From Actinomycetes bacterium (lineage in GTDB: Bacteria > Actinomycetota > Actinomycetes > Actinomycetales > Demequinaceae): 64,000 nucleotides of DNA. Positions 49,616-58,750 of this stretch are shown in pieces. Under the pieces are notes generated by a model that worked only from the letters and a program-made list of their open reading frames with translations, was not told where the DNA came from and ran no database searches. The DNA is taken from NCBI GenBank assembly GCA_023411615.1, contig JAEYOR010000028.1, forward strand, positions 21,607-85,606. The letters run 5' to 3'. The first letter of the stretch is position 1. Each line of letters starts with the position of its first letter. A program made the position numbers and the translations under genes.

Positions 49616-52123
49616 TCACTGGTGACCGTTCTGCGATATTGGCTTGGCCTTCCAGATGCGGTCGAGGTAGTCGGTGATTGACCGGTCCGAACTGAAGAAG
49701 CCAGTGCGCGCCACATTGAGCACCGCGGATCTGCTCCACGCCTCTTGGTCTGCGTAGGCCGCATCAACGCGCGCTTGTGCCCCAACGTATGAACGGAAAT
49801 CAGCGAGGGCCATGAAGCGGTCCCGCTCCGTCCACGACGCGAACAGGGACGCGACAACACCGTCCTTGACGCCGTCGGTGAAGAAGCCCGAGGCGATGAG
49901 ATCGAGCGCTGACTTCAGTTCCTGGTCAGACTCGTAAAAGTCCCCGGGGCGATAGCCGCTTTCCTGCAGCGCCGCGGCCTCGGGCTCGGACATGCCAAAG
50001 AGGAAGAAGTTGTCGTCGCCCACGAGTTCGCGAATTTCTACGTTTGCGCCGTCATCGGTGCCGATGGTGAGGGCGCCATTAAGAGCGAACTTCATGTTGC
50101 CCGTACCGGATGCTTCCTTGCCTGCAAGAGAGATCTGCTCGGAAAGCTCGGCCGCGGGAATGAGGACCTCGGCGAGAGTGACGTTGTAGTTCGCGGGGAA
50201 GGCGACGGTGAGGCGGCCCTCAAGAGCGGCGTCGGCGTTGATGACGCGCCCCACTGCGTTGATCAGCTCAATGGTCTCCTTAGCGCGCACATATCCAGGA
50301 GCAGCCTTCGCCCCAAAGACGAAGGTGCGCGGCGTGACCGACTCAAGTGGAATGCGTCCCGAGCGAATACCCTCGTAAAGAGACACAATGTGCAAGAGTT
50401 TGAGTGACTGACGCTTGTACTCGTGAAGACGCTTGACCATCGCATCGACCATTGCGTCCTGCGAGATGACGATGCCGTCGCGTGCGGAGAGCACAGTTGC
50501 GAGGCGGGCCTTGTTTGACCGCTTGACCTCCCGGAAGCGGCGGAGGAACTCCGCATCGTCCGCGAGCGGTTCGAGACGGTTCAGTTGTGAGAGGTCGGTG
50601 ATCCACTCGTCACCAATGACTTCGGTGATGAGCCCGGACAGGCCCGGGTTTGCGAGGCGGACAAAGCGGCGCGGAGTGACACCGTTCGTCACATTGGTGA
50701 ACTTCTCGGGCCACAAGTGTGCGAAGTCGACAAGCACCTTGTCTGCGAGCAATTGCGAGTGCAGTTGTGCCACACCGTTGACCTTGAATGCGGCGACCGT
50801 GGCCAGATGGGCCATCCGGATCGCACGCACGGGCTGCTCCGCGACAATGGACATCCTCCGCACGCGGAGCTCGTCACCGGGGAACTCCTTCCGGATGTCC
50901 TCAATGAACTCCTCGTTGATGCGGTAGATGATCTCGAGGTGGCGGGGCAGAAGTCTGCCGAGGAGGTCCACTGGCCACACTTCGAGTGCTTCCGGAAGCA
51001 AGGTGTGGCATGTGTAGGCGAATACCTGCTTGGTGACACGCCAGGCCTTGTTCCATGACCATCCACGCTCGTCAACGAGCAAGCGCATGAGTTCAGGCAC
51101 GGCAATGACGGGGTGGGTGTCGTTGAGCTGCCACGTGATGCGCTCGGGAAGGTGCTCGAGCGGGAAGTCCGCGGGCAGGACGTTTTCAAGGAAGTCGCGC
51201 AGCGAGGCTGCGACAAAGAAGTACTGCTGCTGAAGGCGCAGTTCCTTGCCTTGCGGAGTTGAGTCCTCTGGGTAGAGCACCTTCGAGATGTTCTCAGCAA
51301 AGGTCTGCGCGCGGACCGCTTCCTCGTACTCACCCTTGTTGAAGGTGTGCAGATCGAAGGCGCTCGTCGCGGCGGCGCTCCACAAGCGCAACGTGTTGAC
51401 GCGCCCATTCCGGTATCCGGGAATCATGTAGTTGTAGGGCACAGCGGTGACATGCCACTGCGGCTTCCACACCATGGCACCATCCGGGGCGCCTTCCGCA
51501 GGGCGCTCGGTGTGGCCGCCAAAGTTGACGTCAACAGCGTTTTCCGGGTGCGGGATCTCCCACGGAGAACCGAGGCGCAACCAATCGTCGGGCGATTCAA
51601 ATTGCTTGCCGTCCACGAAGGTTTGACGGAAGATGCCGTACTCGTAGCGGATGCCGTACCCGATTGACGGGACGTTGAGCGTGGCGAGGGAGTCGATAAA
51701 GCATGCGGCGAGCCGTCCAAGGCCGCCGTTGCCGAGGCCCGGTTCAACTTCAGCCGCTCGAAGCTCTTCGAAATCCACGCCGAGGTTTCGCAATGCCTCA
51801 GCGGCAATCTCGTCCAGATCCGCCGCCAGCATCGCGTTCTCGAGCTGCGGGCCCAACAAGAACTCGGCCGATAAGTACGCGACCGTCTTGGCCTGATCCC
51901 GGTGCTGATTGCGCAGCGTCTCGAGCCACCGGGCCATGAGGTAGTGACGCACCGTCTTTGCCAGTGCAAGGTACTTGTCATTCACCGAGGCGCGATCGAG
52001 GTCGACGCCTTGGCTGAAGTTCAACTCGCGAAGGAACTCGCGAGTAAAGCTCTCAACGGTGTGTTCGCGGGCAGCGACGGGCAAAGGGTTGTGGCTCACA
52101 GAGATGAATGTAATCGCTTCCAC
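49616..52123 (-). CDS. glgP: Glycogen/maltodextrin phosphorylase
   Basis: The product is 835 aa from GTG 52123; a GTG 8 codons later is also possible. EASGTGNMKFALNGA contains the PLP lysine, and TVAYLSAEFLLG, NGGLGRLAACF and VNGVAQLHSQLL are conserved family motifs. It releases glucose-1-phosphate from glycogen. It follows an acyl-CoA synthetase by 5 nt and is convergent with the LCP gene. Confidence 0.96.
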   Translation of the reverse strand: MEAITFISVSHNPLPVAAREHTVESFTREFLRELNFSQGVDLDRASVNDKYLALAKTVRHYLMARWLETLRNQHRDQAKTVAYLSAEFLLGPQLENAMLAADLDEIAAEALRNLGVDFEELRAAEVEPGLGNGGLGRLAACFIDSLATLNVPSIGYGIRYEYGIFRQTFVDGKQFESPDDWLRLGSPWEIPHPENAVDVNFGGHTERPAEGAPDGAMVWKPQWHVTAVPYNYMIPGYRNGRVNTLRLWSAAATSAFDLHTFNKGEYEEAVRAQTFAENISKVLYPEDSTPQGKELRLQQQYFFVAASLRDFLENVLPADFPLEHLPERITWQLNDTHPVIAVPELMRLLVDERGWSWNKAWRVTKQVFAYTCHTLLPEALEVWPVDLLGRLLPRHLEIIYRINEEFIEDIRKEFPGDELRVRRMSIVAEQPVRAIRMAHLATVAAFKVNGVAQLHSQLLADKVLVDFAHLWPEKFTNVTNGVTPRRFVRLANPGLSGLITEVIGDEWITDLSQLNRLEPLADDAEFLRRFREVKRSNKARLATVLSARDGIVISQDAMVDAMVKRLHEYKRQSLKLLHIVSLYEGIRSGRIPLESVTPRTFVFGAKAAPGYVRAKETIELINAVGRVINADAALEGRLTVAFPANYNVTLAEVLIPAAELSEQISLAGKEASGTGNMKFALNGALTIGTDDGANVEIRELVGDDNFFLFGMSEPEAAALQESGYRPGDFYESDQELKSALDLIASGFFTDGVKDGVVASLFASWTERDRFMALADFRSYVGAQARVDAAYADQEAWSRSAVLNVARTGFFSSDRSITDYLDRIWKAKPISQNGHQ

Positions 52124-52128
52124 TCGCC

Positions 52129-53961
52129 CTAACGGTCACGACTTGGATACAACTCATCCACGAGATCGCTGAAGTGCTCGATGACGACATGGCGACGCAC
52201 CTTCATCGAGGCCGAGAACTCGCCTTCGGCTTCCGTCAGGGCGCGCGGAATGACGCGGAACTTGCGGATCGCCTCGATAGACGACACCCTCTCGTTTGCT
52301 CGCTTGACGAGAGTGCCAACGTGAGCGAGCACCGCAGGGTCCTGTGCCGCCTCGGCCAGTGGCATCTTGGGAAGTCCGTGCTGCTGGAGCCAGCCCGGAA
52401 GCATCTGCTCGTCGAGAGAGATGAGGGCGGCGATGTAGGCCTCTCCGTCGCCAATGACGACCACTTCCTGAATGAGTGGGTCCGGGCGGATCGTATCCTC
52501 GAGCCCAGCAGGCTGAACGTTCTTGCCGGAGTCAAGAACGATGATCTCCTTTTTGCGACCCGTGATGACAAGATGCCCGGCGTTGTCGATCGAACCGAGG
52601 TCACCCGTTGCGAACCACCCATCCTTCAGAACGTCAGCGGTCAGCTTGGGGGCGTGGCGATAGCCGGCAAAGATATTGGGGCCCTTGAGGAGCACCTCAC
52701 CGTCCTCGGCAATGCGCACGGAGCAGCCTGGCAACGGTGGGCCCACCGTGGCAAGGCGGCTGCCCGTTTGCGGATTACACGTGGATGGTGCTGCCGACTC
52801 GGTGAGGCCATAGCCCTGCAGCACCGAGATCCCGATGCCGGTGTAGAACGCACCAAAGTCAGGGGAGAGGCGTGCACCTCCACACACGATGAAGCGCATC
52901 TGCCCGCCCATCGCGTCGCGAATCTTGTGGAGCACGAGCGCATCCGCGATCTTGAGCCTGATGGAGAGGGCGAGTCCAACTCGGCCTTGCTCTTTCCGGT
53001 ATGCGACTCGCCTCGACACACGAGCGGCCCATCGGAAGAGCTTCTGCTTTGCGCCGCCACCTGTTCTCGCGTCGACAGTGTTATAGAAGGCTTCGAGGAC
53101 ACGAGGCACAGCGATGATCCAGTTGGGCCGAAATGACTTGAGGTCGTTAGCGAGAGTGGCTGGCGAGGGCGCAAAGCCGATTGTCATGCCAGAGACGAGA
53201 GACAGGACCTCGAGGTGGCGGGCAAGCACGTGGGCCAACGGCAGAAAAAGCAGAAGGCGGCTTCCCGGCTGCGTAACCTCTTGAAGGTCTGGGTACGCGG
53301 CCGCGTTCATCGCGTGCTCGACGAGGTTGCGGTGGGTTAATTCCACGCCCTTGGGATTGCCCGTGGTGCCCGACGTGTAGACGATTGACGCAATGTCGTC
53401 GAGGCATGCCTGGGCCGTCATCTCACGGAGCTCGTCGTCGCTCACATTGGCGCCAGCGGCCACCAACGCGGCCACCGCACCTTCTTCTCCGTCGATCGTC
53501 ATGACGCGTGGCAGTCCGGTTGCACCGTCAAGTTGTTGGGCCATGCGCGCGGTCTCGACGATGAGTAGCGCGAGTTTGGCGTCTTCTACGATCCACTCGA
53601 CTTGAGATCGGGACGACGATGGATACAAGGGGACCGTCATCGCACCCGCCGTCATGATCGCCATATCGAGCAATGCCCACTCGTATCGAGTGGCGGCCAT
53701 GAGGCCAACCGTATCTCCCGGCCGCAATCCCGAGGCGGCAAGGCCTTTGGCGACGGCCTCGACGAGTGACGCGAAATCCTTGAGTGTGATGGGGGTCCAG
53801 CCGCCCTCGCGATCCTTGTGCTCGCAATAGACCCGGTCCGGGAACTCGTCCGCACGGGACCGGAGCACGGAGGCGACCGTCTCGTCAGCGGAGAGAGTCA
53901 CGAGAGCCGGTGCACTGACCTCAGTGAGGGCGACATTGTCCACAGTTTGCAGTGTATGCAC
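52129..53961 (-). CDS. Long-chain fatty acid-CoA ligase (AMP-binding)
   Basis: The product is 610 aa. The P-loop YTSGTTGNPKG is at residues 195-205; GYGLTESAAPSTCNP and GWFATGDLG...ITGRKKEIIVLDSGKNV are the other adenylation motifs. It activates fatty acids to acyl-CoA via acyl-AMP and resembles the FAA1/FadD15-type group. Directly followed by glgP, probably in one transcript. Confidence 0.94.
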   Translation of the reverse strand: MHTLQTVDNVALTEVSAPALVTLSADETVASVLRSRADEFPDRVYCEHKDREGGWTPITLKDFASLVEAVAKGLAASGLRPGDTVGLMAATRYEWALLDMAIMTAGAMTVPLYPSSSRSQVEWIVEDAKLALLIVETARMAQQLDGATGLPRVMTIDGEEGAVAALVAAGANVSDDELREMTAQACLDDIASIVYTSGTTGNPKGVELTHRNLVEHAMNAAAYPDLQEVTQPGSRLLLFLPLAHVLARHLEVLSLVSGMTIGFAPSPATLANDLKSFRPNWIIAVPRVLEAFYNTVDARTGGGAKQKLFRWAARVSRRVAYRKEQGRVGLALSIRLKIADALVLHKIRDAMGGQMRFIVCGGARLSPDFGAFYTGIGISVLQGYGLTESAAPSTCNPQTGSRLATVGPPLPGCSVRIAEDGEVLLKGPNIFAGYRHAPKLTADVLKDGWFATGDLGSIDNAGHLVITGRKKEIIVLDSGKNVQPAGLEDTIRPDPLIQEVVVIGDGEAYIAALISLDEQMLPGWLQQHGLPKMPLAEAAQDPAVLAHVGTLVKRANERVSSIEAIRKFRVIPRALTEAEGEFSASMKVRRHVVIEHFSDLVDELYPSRDR

Positions 53962-54015
53962 GCGGACGCGCCTGGCGTGGGCCGGGGGTCCCTTTCGGTG
54001 CGGGACCTCGTTGCT

Positions 54016-54843
54016 TTACGTGAAGCGCGCGGCCTTGGCGGACTTTTTCGCTGCCTTCTTCGCAGCGGACTTGGCTTTCGCTTCTCTCCGATCGCGCTCA
54101 TGCGCGGCGGCAGCGGCGGCGCCCACAATGCCTGCGCCGTTGAACAATTCGGCGGAGACGATGGGCGTGCGAAGCGACAGGTGCGGCAAGAACAGCTCGT
54201 GCTTCTTCGATACGCCGCCACCCACGATGATGAGGTCCGGCCACAGGAGTCGCTCAATCTCCGAAAAGTAGGCCTGAAGATGCTCGGCCCATTCATCCCA
54301 CTCCATCTCGTGGCGTTCACGGGCCGAATCGGCGGCATATTCCTCAGCATCCTTGCCATTGACGATGAGGTGTCCGAGTTCGACGTTTGGCACCACCTCA
54401 CCGTTGACAATGATCGCTGTGCCGATGCCGGTGCCAAGGGTGCACAGGAAGACGACGCCATCGCGCCCGTTCGCCGCGCCATAGAGGTACTCTCCGTACC
54501 CCGCGGCATCGGCGTCGTTAAGCGCGTGAATCTCGCGACCAATGTGGTCGCCCATCACCTCGTTGACATTGACGCCCACCCACGATTGGTCGACGTTAGG
54601 CGCAAAGCGGACGACCCCGCCCTGAATGACGCCAGGGAAGGTGATGCCGATGGGCAGATGCTTGGCAGGTTCAAATGCCCCGACGACTTCGGCGACTGCG
54701 GCGCCTACAGCGTCCGGCGTGGCCGGCTGAGGAGTGGCAACGCGATACCTCTCAGCCGCAAAGATGCCCTTCTTGAGATTGACGGGCGCTGCCTTGATGC
54801 CGGTGCCGCCAATGTCGACTCCGAGTGCGTGTGCCTTTGTCAT
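54016..54843 (-). CDS. ppgK: Polyphosphate glucokinase with Lys/Ala-rich tail
   Basis: The product is 275 aa from ATG 54843 (ATGA overlap with map). The ROK-type DIGGTG is at residues 10-15, CTLGTGIGTA and NVELGHLIV follow, and the C-terminal domain is standard. It phosphorylates glucose with polyphosphate (or ATP). The last ~22 residues (AKAKSAAKKAAKKSAKAARF) are a highly basic tail that may hold the polyanion substrate. Confidence 0.93.
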   Translation of the reverse strand: MTKAHALGVDIGGTGIKAAPVNLKKGIFAAERYRVATPQPATPDAVGAAVAEVVGAFEPAKHLPIGITFPGVIQGGVVRFAPNVDQSWVGVNVNEVMGDHIGREIHALNDADAAGYGEYLYGAANGRDGVVFLCTLGTGIGTAIIVNGEVVPNVELGHLIVNGKDAEEYAADSARERHEMEWDEWAEHLQAYFSEIERLLWPDLIIVGGGVSKKHELFLPHLSLRTPIVSAELFNGAGIVGAAAAAAHERDRREAKAKSAAKKAAKKSAKAARFT

Positions 54844-55721
54844 GGTGTGGTGAGCACCTCCGGTCCTTCGGACGTGATGACGATCGTGTGTTCGAATTGG
54901 GCGACCCATGAGCCGTCAACTGTCACAACGGTCCAACCGTCGTCCCACTCGACATTGTCTTGTGACCCCATGGCGAGCATCGGTTCGACCGTGAAGACCA
55001 TGCCGGGCTCAATGACATCGGCGTGGTGTGGAGCCGCGTCGTAATGCGGGATGACGAGGCCCGTGTGAAAAGCGGGGCCGACGCCATGGCCCGTGTAGTC
55101 ACGTACCGATTCATAGCCGTGGCGAGTCGCAAACTTCTCGATGACTCGACCGATGACGTTGACTTCGCGTCCCGGTTGAGCGGCCTTGATGCCGCGCATC
55201 ATCGCCTCGTGTGTGACGTCGACAAGGCGACGCGCAGCGTCGGAGCCTTCACCAGCGATAAAGGAACCGCAGTTGTCACCGTGGACGCCATTCATGAACG
55301 CCGTGATGTCGACCTTCACGATGTCGCCATCCTCGACCACTGTCGAATCGGGGATGCCGTGGCAGATCACTTCATTGAGGGAGGTGCACAACGACTTTGG
55401 GAAGGGCGGACGTCCCGCCGAACCGGGGTAGCCGAGCGTTGAGGGATACGCCCCATGATCGAGCAGGAACTCGTGGCCAATGCGATCGAGCTCGTCCGTG
55501 GTGACACCGGGAACCACGTGCTTTCCCACCTCGGCGAGTGCTTGGGCGGCCAACCGGGCGCTCAGACGAATGCGTTCAATGGTGTCAGCGTCGTGAACGT
55601 CGCCGCCTTTCCACCGTGCCGCAGCCTTCTGGCCAACATAGGGAGGGCGGTCGATTGATGCGGGGACGGCGCGCACGGGGGACACCGAACCCTTCGAAAT
55701 TCTCTCGCGCACAGGGCTCAT
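54840..55721 (-). CDS. map: Methionine aminopeptidase, type I
   Basis: The product is 293 aa. The five metal ligands are Asp138, Asp149, His212, Glu246 and Glu277 in the standard motifs (VKVDITAF, HGDNCGSF, GHGVGPAFH, FTVEPML, QFEHT). An N-terminal extension of ~40 residues contains a PPYVG-type SH3-binding-like motif, as in mycobacterial MapB. It removes N-terminal Met after deformylation. It is coupled to ppgK. Confidence 0.95.
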   Translation of the reverse strand: MSPVRERISKGSVSPVRAVPASIDRPPYVGQKAAARWKGGDVHDADTIERIRLSARLAAQALAEVGKHVVPGVTTDELDRIGHEFLLDHGAYPSTLGYPGSAGRPPFPKSLCTSLNEVICHGIPDSTVVEDGDIVKVDITAFMNGVHGDNCGSFIAGEGSDAARRLVDVTHEAMMRGIKAAQPGREVNVIGRVIEKFATRHGYESVRDYTGHGVGPAFHTGLVIPHYDAAPHHADVIEPGMVFTVEPMLAMGSQDNVEWDDGWTVVTVDGSWVAQFEHTIVITSEGPEVLTTP

Positions 55722-55753
55722 ACTTGGCAGTCTAGGGGGAGGAGGCGCACACG

Positions 55754-55954
55754 ATGAATGACGCAGACAGCACGATCGAGTACTACTTCAACACGGCGAC
55801 CCGCATGGTTGAGAAGGGGCGTCAGAGCTCGTGGGAGCACCTGATGGGTCCGTACGCGACCCACGAGGAAGCTCAGCGGGCGTTCGAGATTGCGCGAGAC
55901 AAGTCCGCAGATTGGGATGAAGACGACGCCGCATGGCGTGACGACGACGACTGA
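55754..55954 (+). CDS. Small acidic SPOR-like protein (66 aa)
   Basis: The product is 66 aa with a GGAGG site. IEYYFNTATRMVEKGRQSSWEHLMGPYATHEEA (only key words: YYFN, GPYATHEEA) resembles the short SPOR-domain-like proteins found beside map in actinobacteria. The end is nearly all Asp. Function unknown. Confidence 0.75.
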   Translation: MNDADSTIEYYFNTATRMVEKGRQSSWEHLMGPYATHEEAQRAFEIARDKSADWDEDDAAWRDDDD

Positions 55955-55984
55955 GGACGTCAACGCTTCAGCGGTTGATCGCCG

Positions 55985-56794
55985 TCACTCGTCGAACGTG
56001 TGCTGGGGCGCGGGGAACGCACCCGAATTCACCTCGGCCACGTATGCCGCAGCTGCCTCGCGCATTGCCTGGCCCACGTTGCCAAACGCCTTGGAGAAAC
56101 TGGGGCTCCAGTCAGTCATGCCAAGAGCATCGAGCCACACGAGCACCTGACCATCGGTGTAAGGGCCGGCGCCAATGCCGATCGTCGGGATGTCGAGGGC
56201 GGCCGTGATCTTCTCGGCAACCGGTGAGATGACCATCTCGAGCACGAGCATGCACGCGCCTGCCTCTTGCAACGCCACCGCGTCGGCGAGCATCGCGTCA
56301 TACGCGCCGTCGCCGCGGCCCTGGATCCGTCGTCCTCCGAGCATGTTCTCGGACTGCGGCGTGAAGCCGAGGTGACCGACAAACGGAATCCCCGCGTCGG
56401 TGAGCGCCTTCACTTGCGCCGCGACGCGTCGGCCGCCTTCGAACTTGATGGCATTCGGCTGAGCGAGCTTCATCATGCGAATTGCGGACTCAACGGCCTG
56501 TTGAGGAGAGGACTCGTATGTGCCAAAAGGAAGATCGGCCACCACAAATGCGCGCTGGGCTGCGCGGGAGACGGCTCGCGCGAAGGGGATCATCTCATCA
56601 AGAGTCACCTCGGAGGTGTTGGCATAGCCGAGGACGTTGTCTGCGAGCGAGTCGCCCACCAACAGCACGTCGACTCCCGCTTCATCAAATGCCTTGGCCG
56701 TTGGGTAGTCGTAGGCCGTCAGCATCGTGATCTTCTCGCCGCGCGCCTTCATGTCGCGGAAGTGGTGGATGCGCACTTTCTTGCGATCGGTCAT
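55985..56794 (-). CDS. panB: 3-methyl-2-oxobutanoate hydroxymethyltransferase
   Basis: The product is 269 aa, the usual PanB length. TAYDYPTAKAFDEAG, VGDSL (Asp48), VVADLPFGTYE (Asp87) and IKFEGG (Glu119) are the cofactor, Mg and active-site motifs. It makes ketopantoate for pantothenate and CoA. It is downstream of NAD synthetase on the same strand. Confidence 0.96.
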   Translation of the reverse strand: MTDRKKVRIHHFRDMKARGEKITMLTAYDYPTAKAFDEAGVDVLLVGDSLADNVLGYANTSEVTLDEMIPFARAVSRAAQRAFVVADLPFGTYESSPQQAVESAIRMMKLAQPNAIKFEGGRRVAAQVKALTDAGIPFVGHLGFTPQSENMLGGRRIQGRGDGAYDAMLADAVALQEAGACMLVLEMVISPVAEKITAALDIPTIGIGAGPYTDGQVLVWLDALGMTDWSPSFSKAFGNVGQAMREAAAAYVAEVNSGAFPAPQHTFDE

Positions 56795-56833
56795 GGACTC
56801 ACTCTCTCACGCACGCGGCGGGGCGACTTGCCG

Positions 56834-58477
56834 CTATCCCAGCTCTCGCCAACGGCTCGTCACGGGCAAGCGGCGATCCCGTCCAAAAGCGAGTGCCGTC
56901 ACCTTGGGCCCGAGCGGATACTGCCGACGCTTCCACTCGGCCCGGTCAACGAGGCGCAGCACGGTATCGACAACCCCGGCGTCATATCCGCGGGCTAGCA
57001 GCTCCTCGCGGCCCTCCGCGTGTTCGACGTAGGCATCGAGAACCTCATCGAGAAGCTCATACGGCGGCAAGGAGTCCTGATCTGTTTGACCCGGGCGCAG
57101 TTCCGCGCTCGGAACCTTCTCGATTGAGTTGACGGGGATGGGGGGAATCTCGCCCAGGCGCTCGGCCTCGGCATTTCGCCACCGTGCGAGGTCCCACACG
57201 CGCGTCTTGTCGAGGTCCTTAAGCGGCGCGTAGCCGCCAATGGAACCCGCGTCATAGATCGTCGCGTAACCGGTCGCAAGCTCGGACTTGTTACCAGGCG
57301 CAACGACAAGATGACCCTCCCGGTTCGACAACGCCATCAGCACCACACCGCGCACGCGGGCCTGAAGGTTCTCCTCTGCGACACCGGTGAGAGCGAGTTG
57401 GCTTTGAAAGGCGTCAACCATTGGTGCAATGGGTTGGACACGAAAGTCCGCGCCGATGCGCTTGCAGAGATCTGCGGCGTCGTCGTAGGCATGCTGGGAT
57501 GAGTAAGCAGACGGCATCGAGATGCCGACGACGTTCTCTCCGCCAATTGCGTCCGCGGCAATGGCAGCGGTGAGCGCCGAGTCGATACCGCCTGAGACAC
57601 CTAAGACAATCGAGGTGAAGCCGTTCTTCCCCACGTAGTCGCGCAAGCCGGTGACGACCGCGCGATACGCCTGCTCGTCGTCGGATGCGAAGTCGACAAC
57701 GGCTGCGTGCGTGGGGGCCTTGCCAGGGTTGGGCAGTGTCCACAAGAGAAGGTCGTCTTCAAAGCCGGGCGAGTTCGCAAGCCACTCGCCATCGGCCGCG
57801 ACGATGAACGAGTGGCCGTCGAAGACGAGGTCATCCTGACCGCCCCACAGGTTGACGTAGGCGAGCGGCGCACCTACCTGAGCGGCGCGTCGGCGGGCGA
57901 GATCGGTGCGAATACGGCCCTTGCCCTCTTCGAAAGGCGAGCCGTTGAGAACAAGCAGCAGTTCGAGTCCCGCGTGCTCAAGTGCTGCAACGGGGCCGCC
58001 TTCTTGCCATATGTCTTCGCAAATGACGATTCCGATGCGCGCCCCGTCGACCTCAATGACGAGCGGCTCGTCGCCAGCGGCGAAGATTCGACGCTCGTCA
58101 AACACGCCGTAGTTGGGAAGGTGGTGCTTGGAGTAGCGACGCTCCACCGCTCCACCGCGGACAATCGCCGCTTGGTTGAGCGGTGCTCCAGTTGCGGACA
58201 CACCAAGAGTTCCGACGACGACGGTGAGGCCGCCTAGCCCGTCGGCAGCGAGGTCGGTGGCAAGTGTGGTGAGAGCGGCATCCGCTGCGCGCTGGAAGCT
58301 TCCTCGGATAGCGAGGTCCTCGATCGGGTAGCCCGTCAGCACCATCTCGGGGAAAGCGACGATGCTGGCACCGGCGTCGGCCGCGCGCTTGGCATAGTCG
58401 CGCACGAGCGCAGCGTTTCCCGCGAGGTCGCCGACACACGGGTTGACCTGGGCAAGTGCAAGGGTAGGACGAGCCAT
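56834..58477 (-). CDS. nadE: Glutamine-dependent NAD+ synthetase
   Basis: The product is 547 aa. The nitrilase-type glutaminase has Glu44, Lys117 and Cys153 (VAFPEMVL, SKHHLPNYG, IVICEDIW); the synthetase P-loop SGGIDS is at 295-300. It amidates NaAD to NAD with glutamine nitrogen, which fits the adjacent glutamine genes. Length matches the shorter bacterial NadE class. Confidence 0.96.
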   Translation of the reverse strand: MARPTLALAQVNPCVGDLAGNAALVRDYAKRAADAGASIVAFPEMVLTGYPIEDLAIRGSFQRAADAALTTLATDLAADGLGGLTVVVGTLGVSATGAPLNQAAIVRGGAVERRYSKHHLPNYGVFDERRIFAAGDEPLVIEVDGARIGIVICEDIWQEGGPVAALEHAGLELLLVLNGSPFEEGKGRIRTDLARRRAAQVGAPLAYVNLWGGQDDLVFDGHSFIVAADGEWLANSPGFEDDLLLWTLPNPGKAPTHAAVVDFASDDEQAYRAVVTGLRDYVGKNGFTSIVLGVSGGIDSALTAAIAADAIGGENVVGISMPSAYSSQHAYDDAADLCKRIGADFRVQPIAPMVDAFQSQLALTGVAEENLQARVRGVVLMALSNREGHLVVAPGNKSELATGYATIYDAGSIGGYAPLKDLDKTRVWDLARWRNAEAERLGEIPPIPVNSIEKVPSAELRPGQTDQDSLPPYELLDEVLDAYVEHAEGREELLARGYDAGVVDTVLRLVDRAEWKRRQYPLGPKVTALAFGRDRRLPVTSRWRELG

Positions 58478-58750
58478 GTCGTAAGCCTACGCAGGATGCC
58501 CCGTCCCCATCCCACCCCACGCTGCGGGACACTGACGCCCCGGTTATGGCCCGGTCAAGTCCCCTGTGGGACCACATCACCCCACATCGCGCGTCCTGAC
58601 GACCTCCCGTTCGCCAGGACGCCCGAGGTCGGGCGTTGCCCCACGAGAGCCACGCAGCCACATCGCCCGCAGAGGTGATGCTCCGAATGTCACTCGCGGC
58701 GCGCTCATTGCGTCACACGATCGCAACATGAATGGGGCAGGATAGGTGCC
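58478..58750. other. Divergent intergenic region nadE / glnA
   Basis: The 273-bp gap holds promoters for the divergent nadE and glutamine synthetase genes but no ORF or clear structured RNA. A possible weak -10 is just upstream of ATG 58751 (GGATAGG). Nothing else stands out. Confidence 0.4.
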
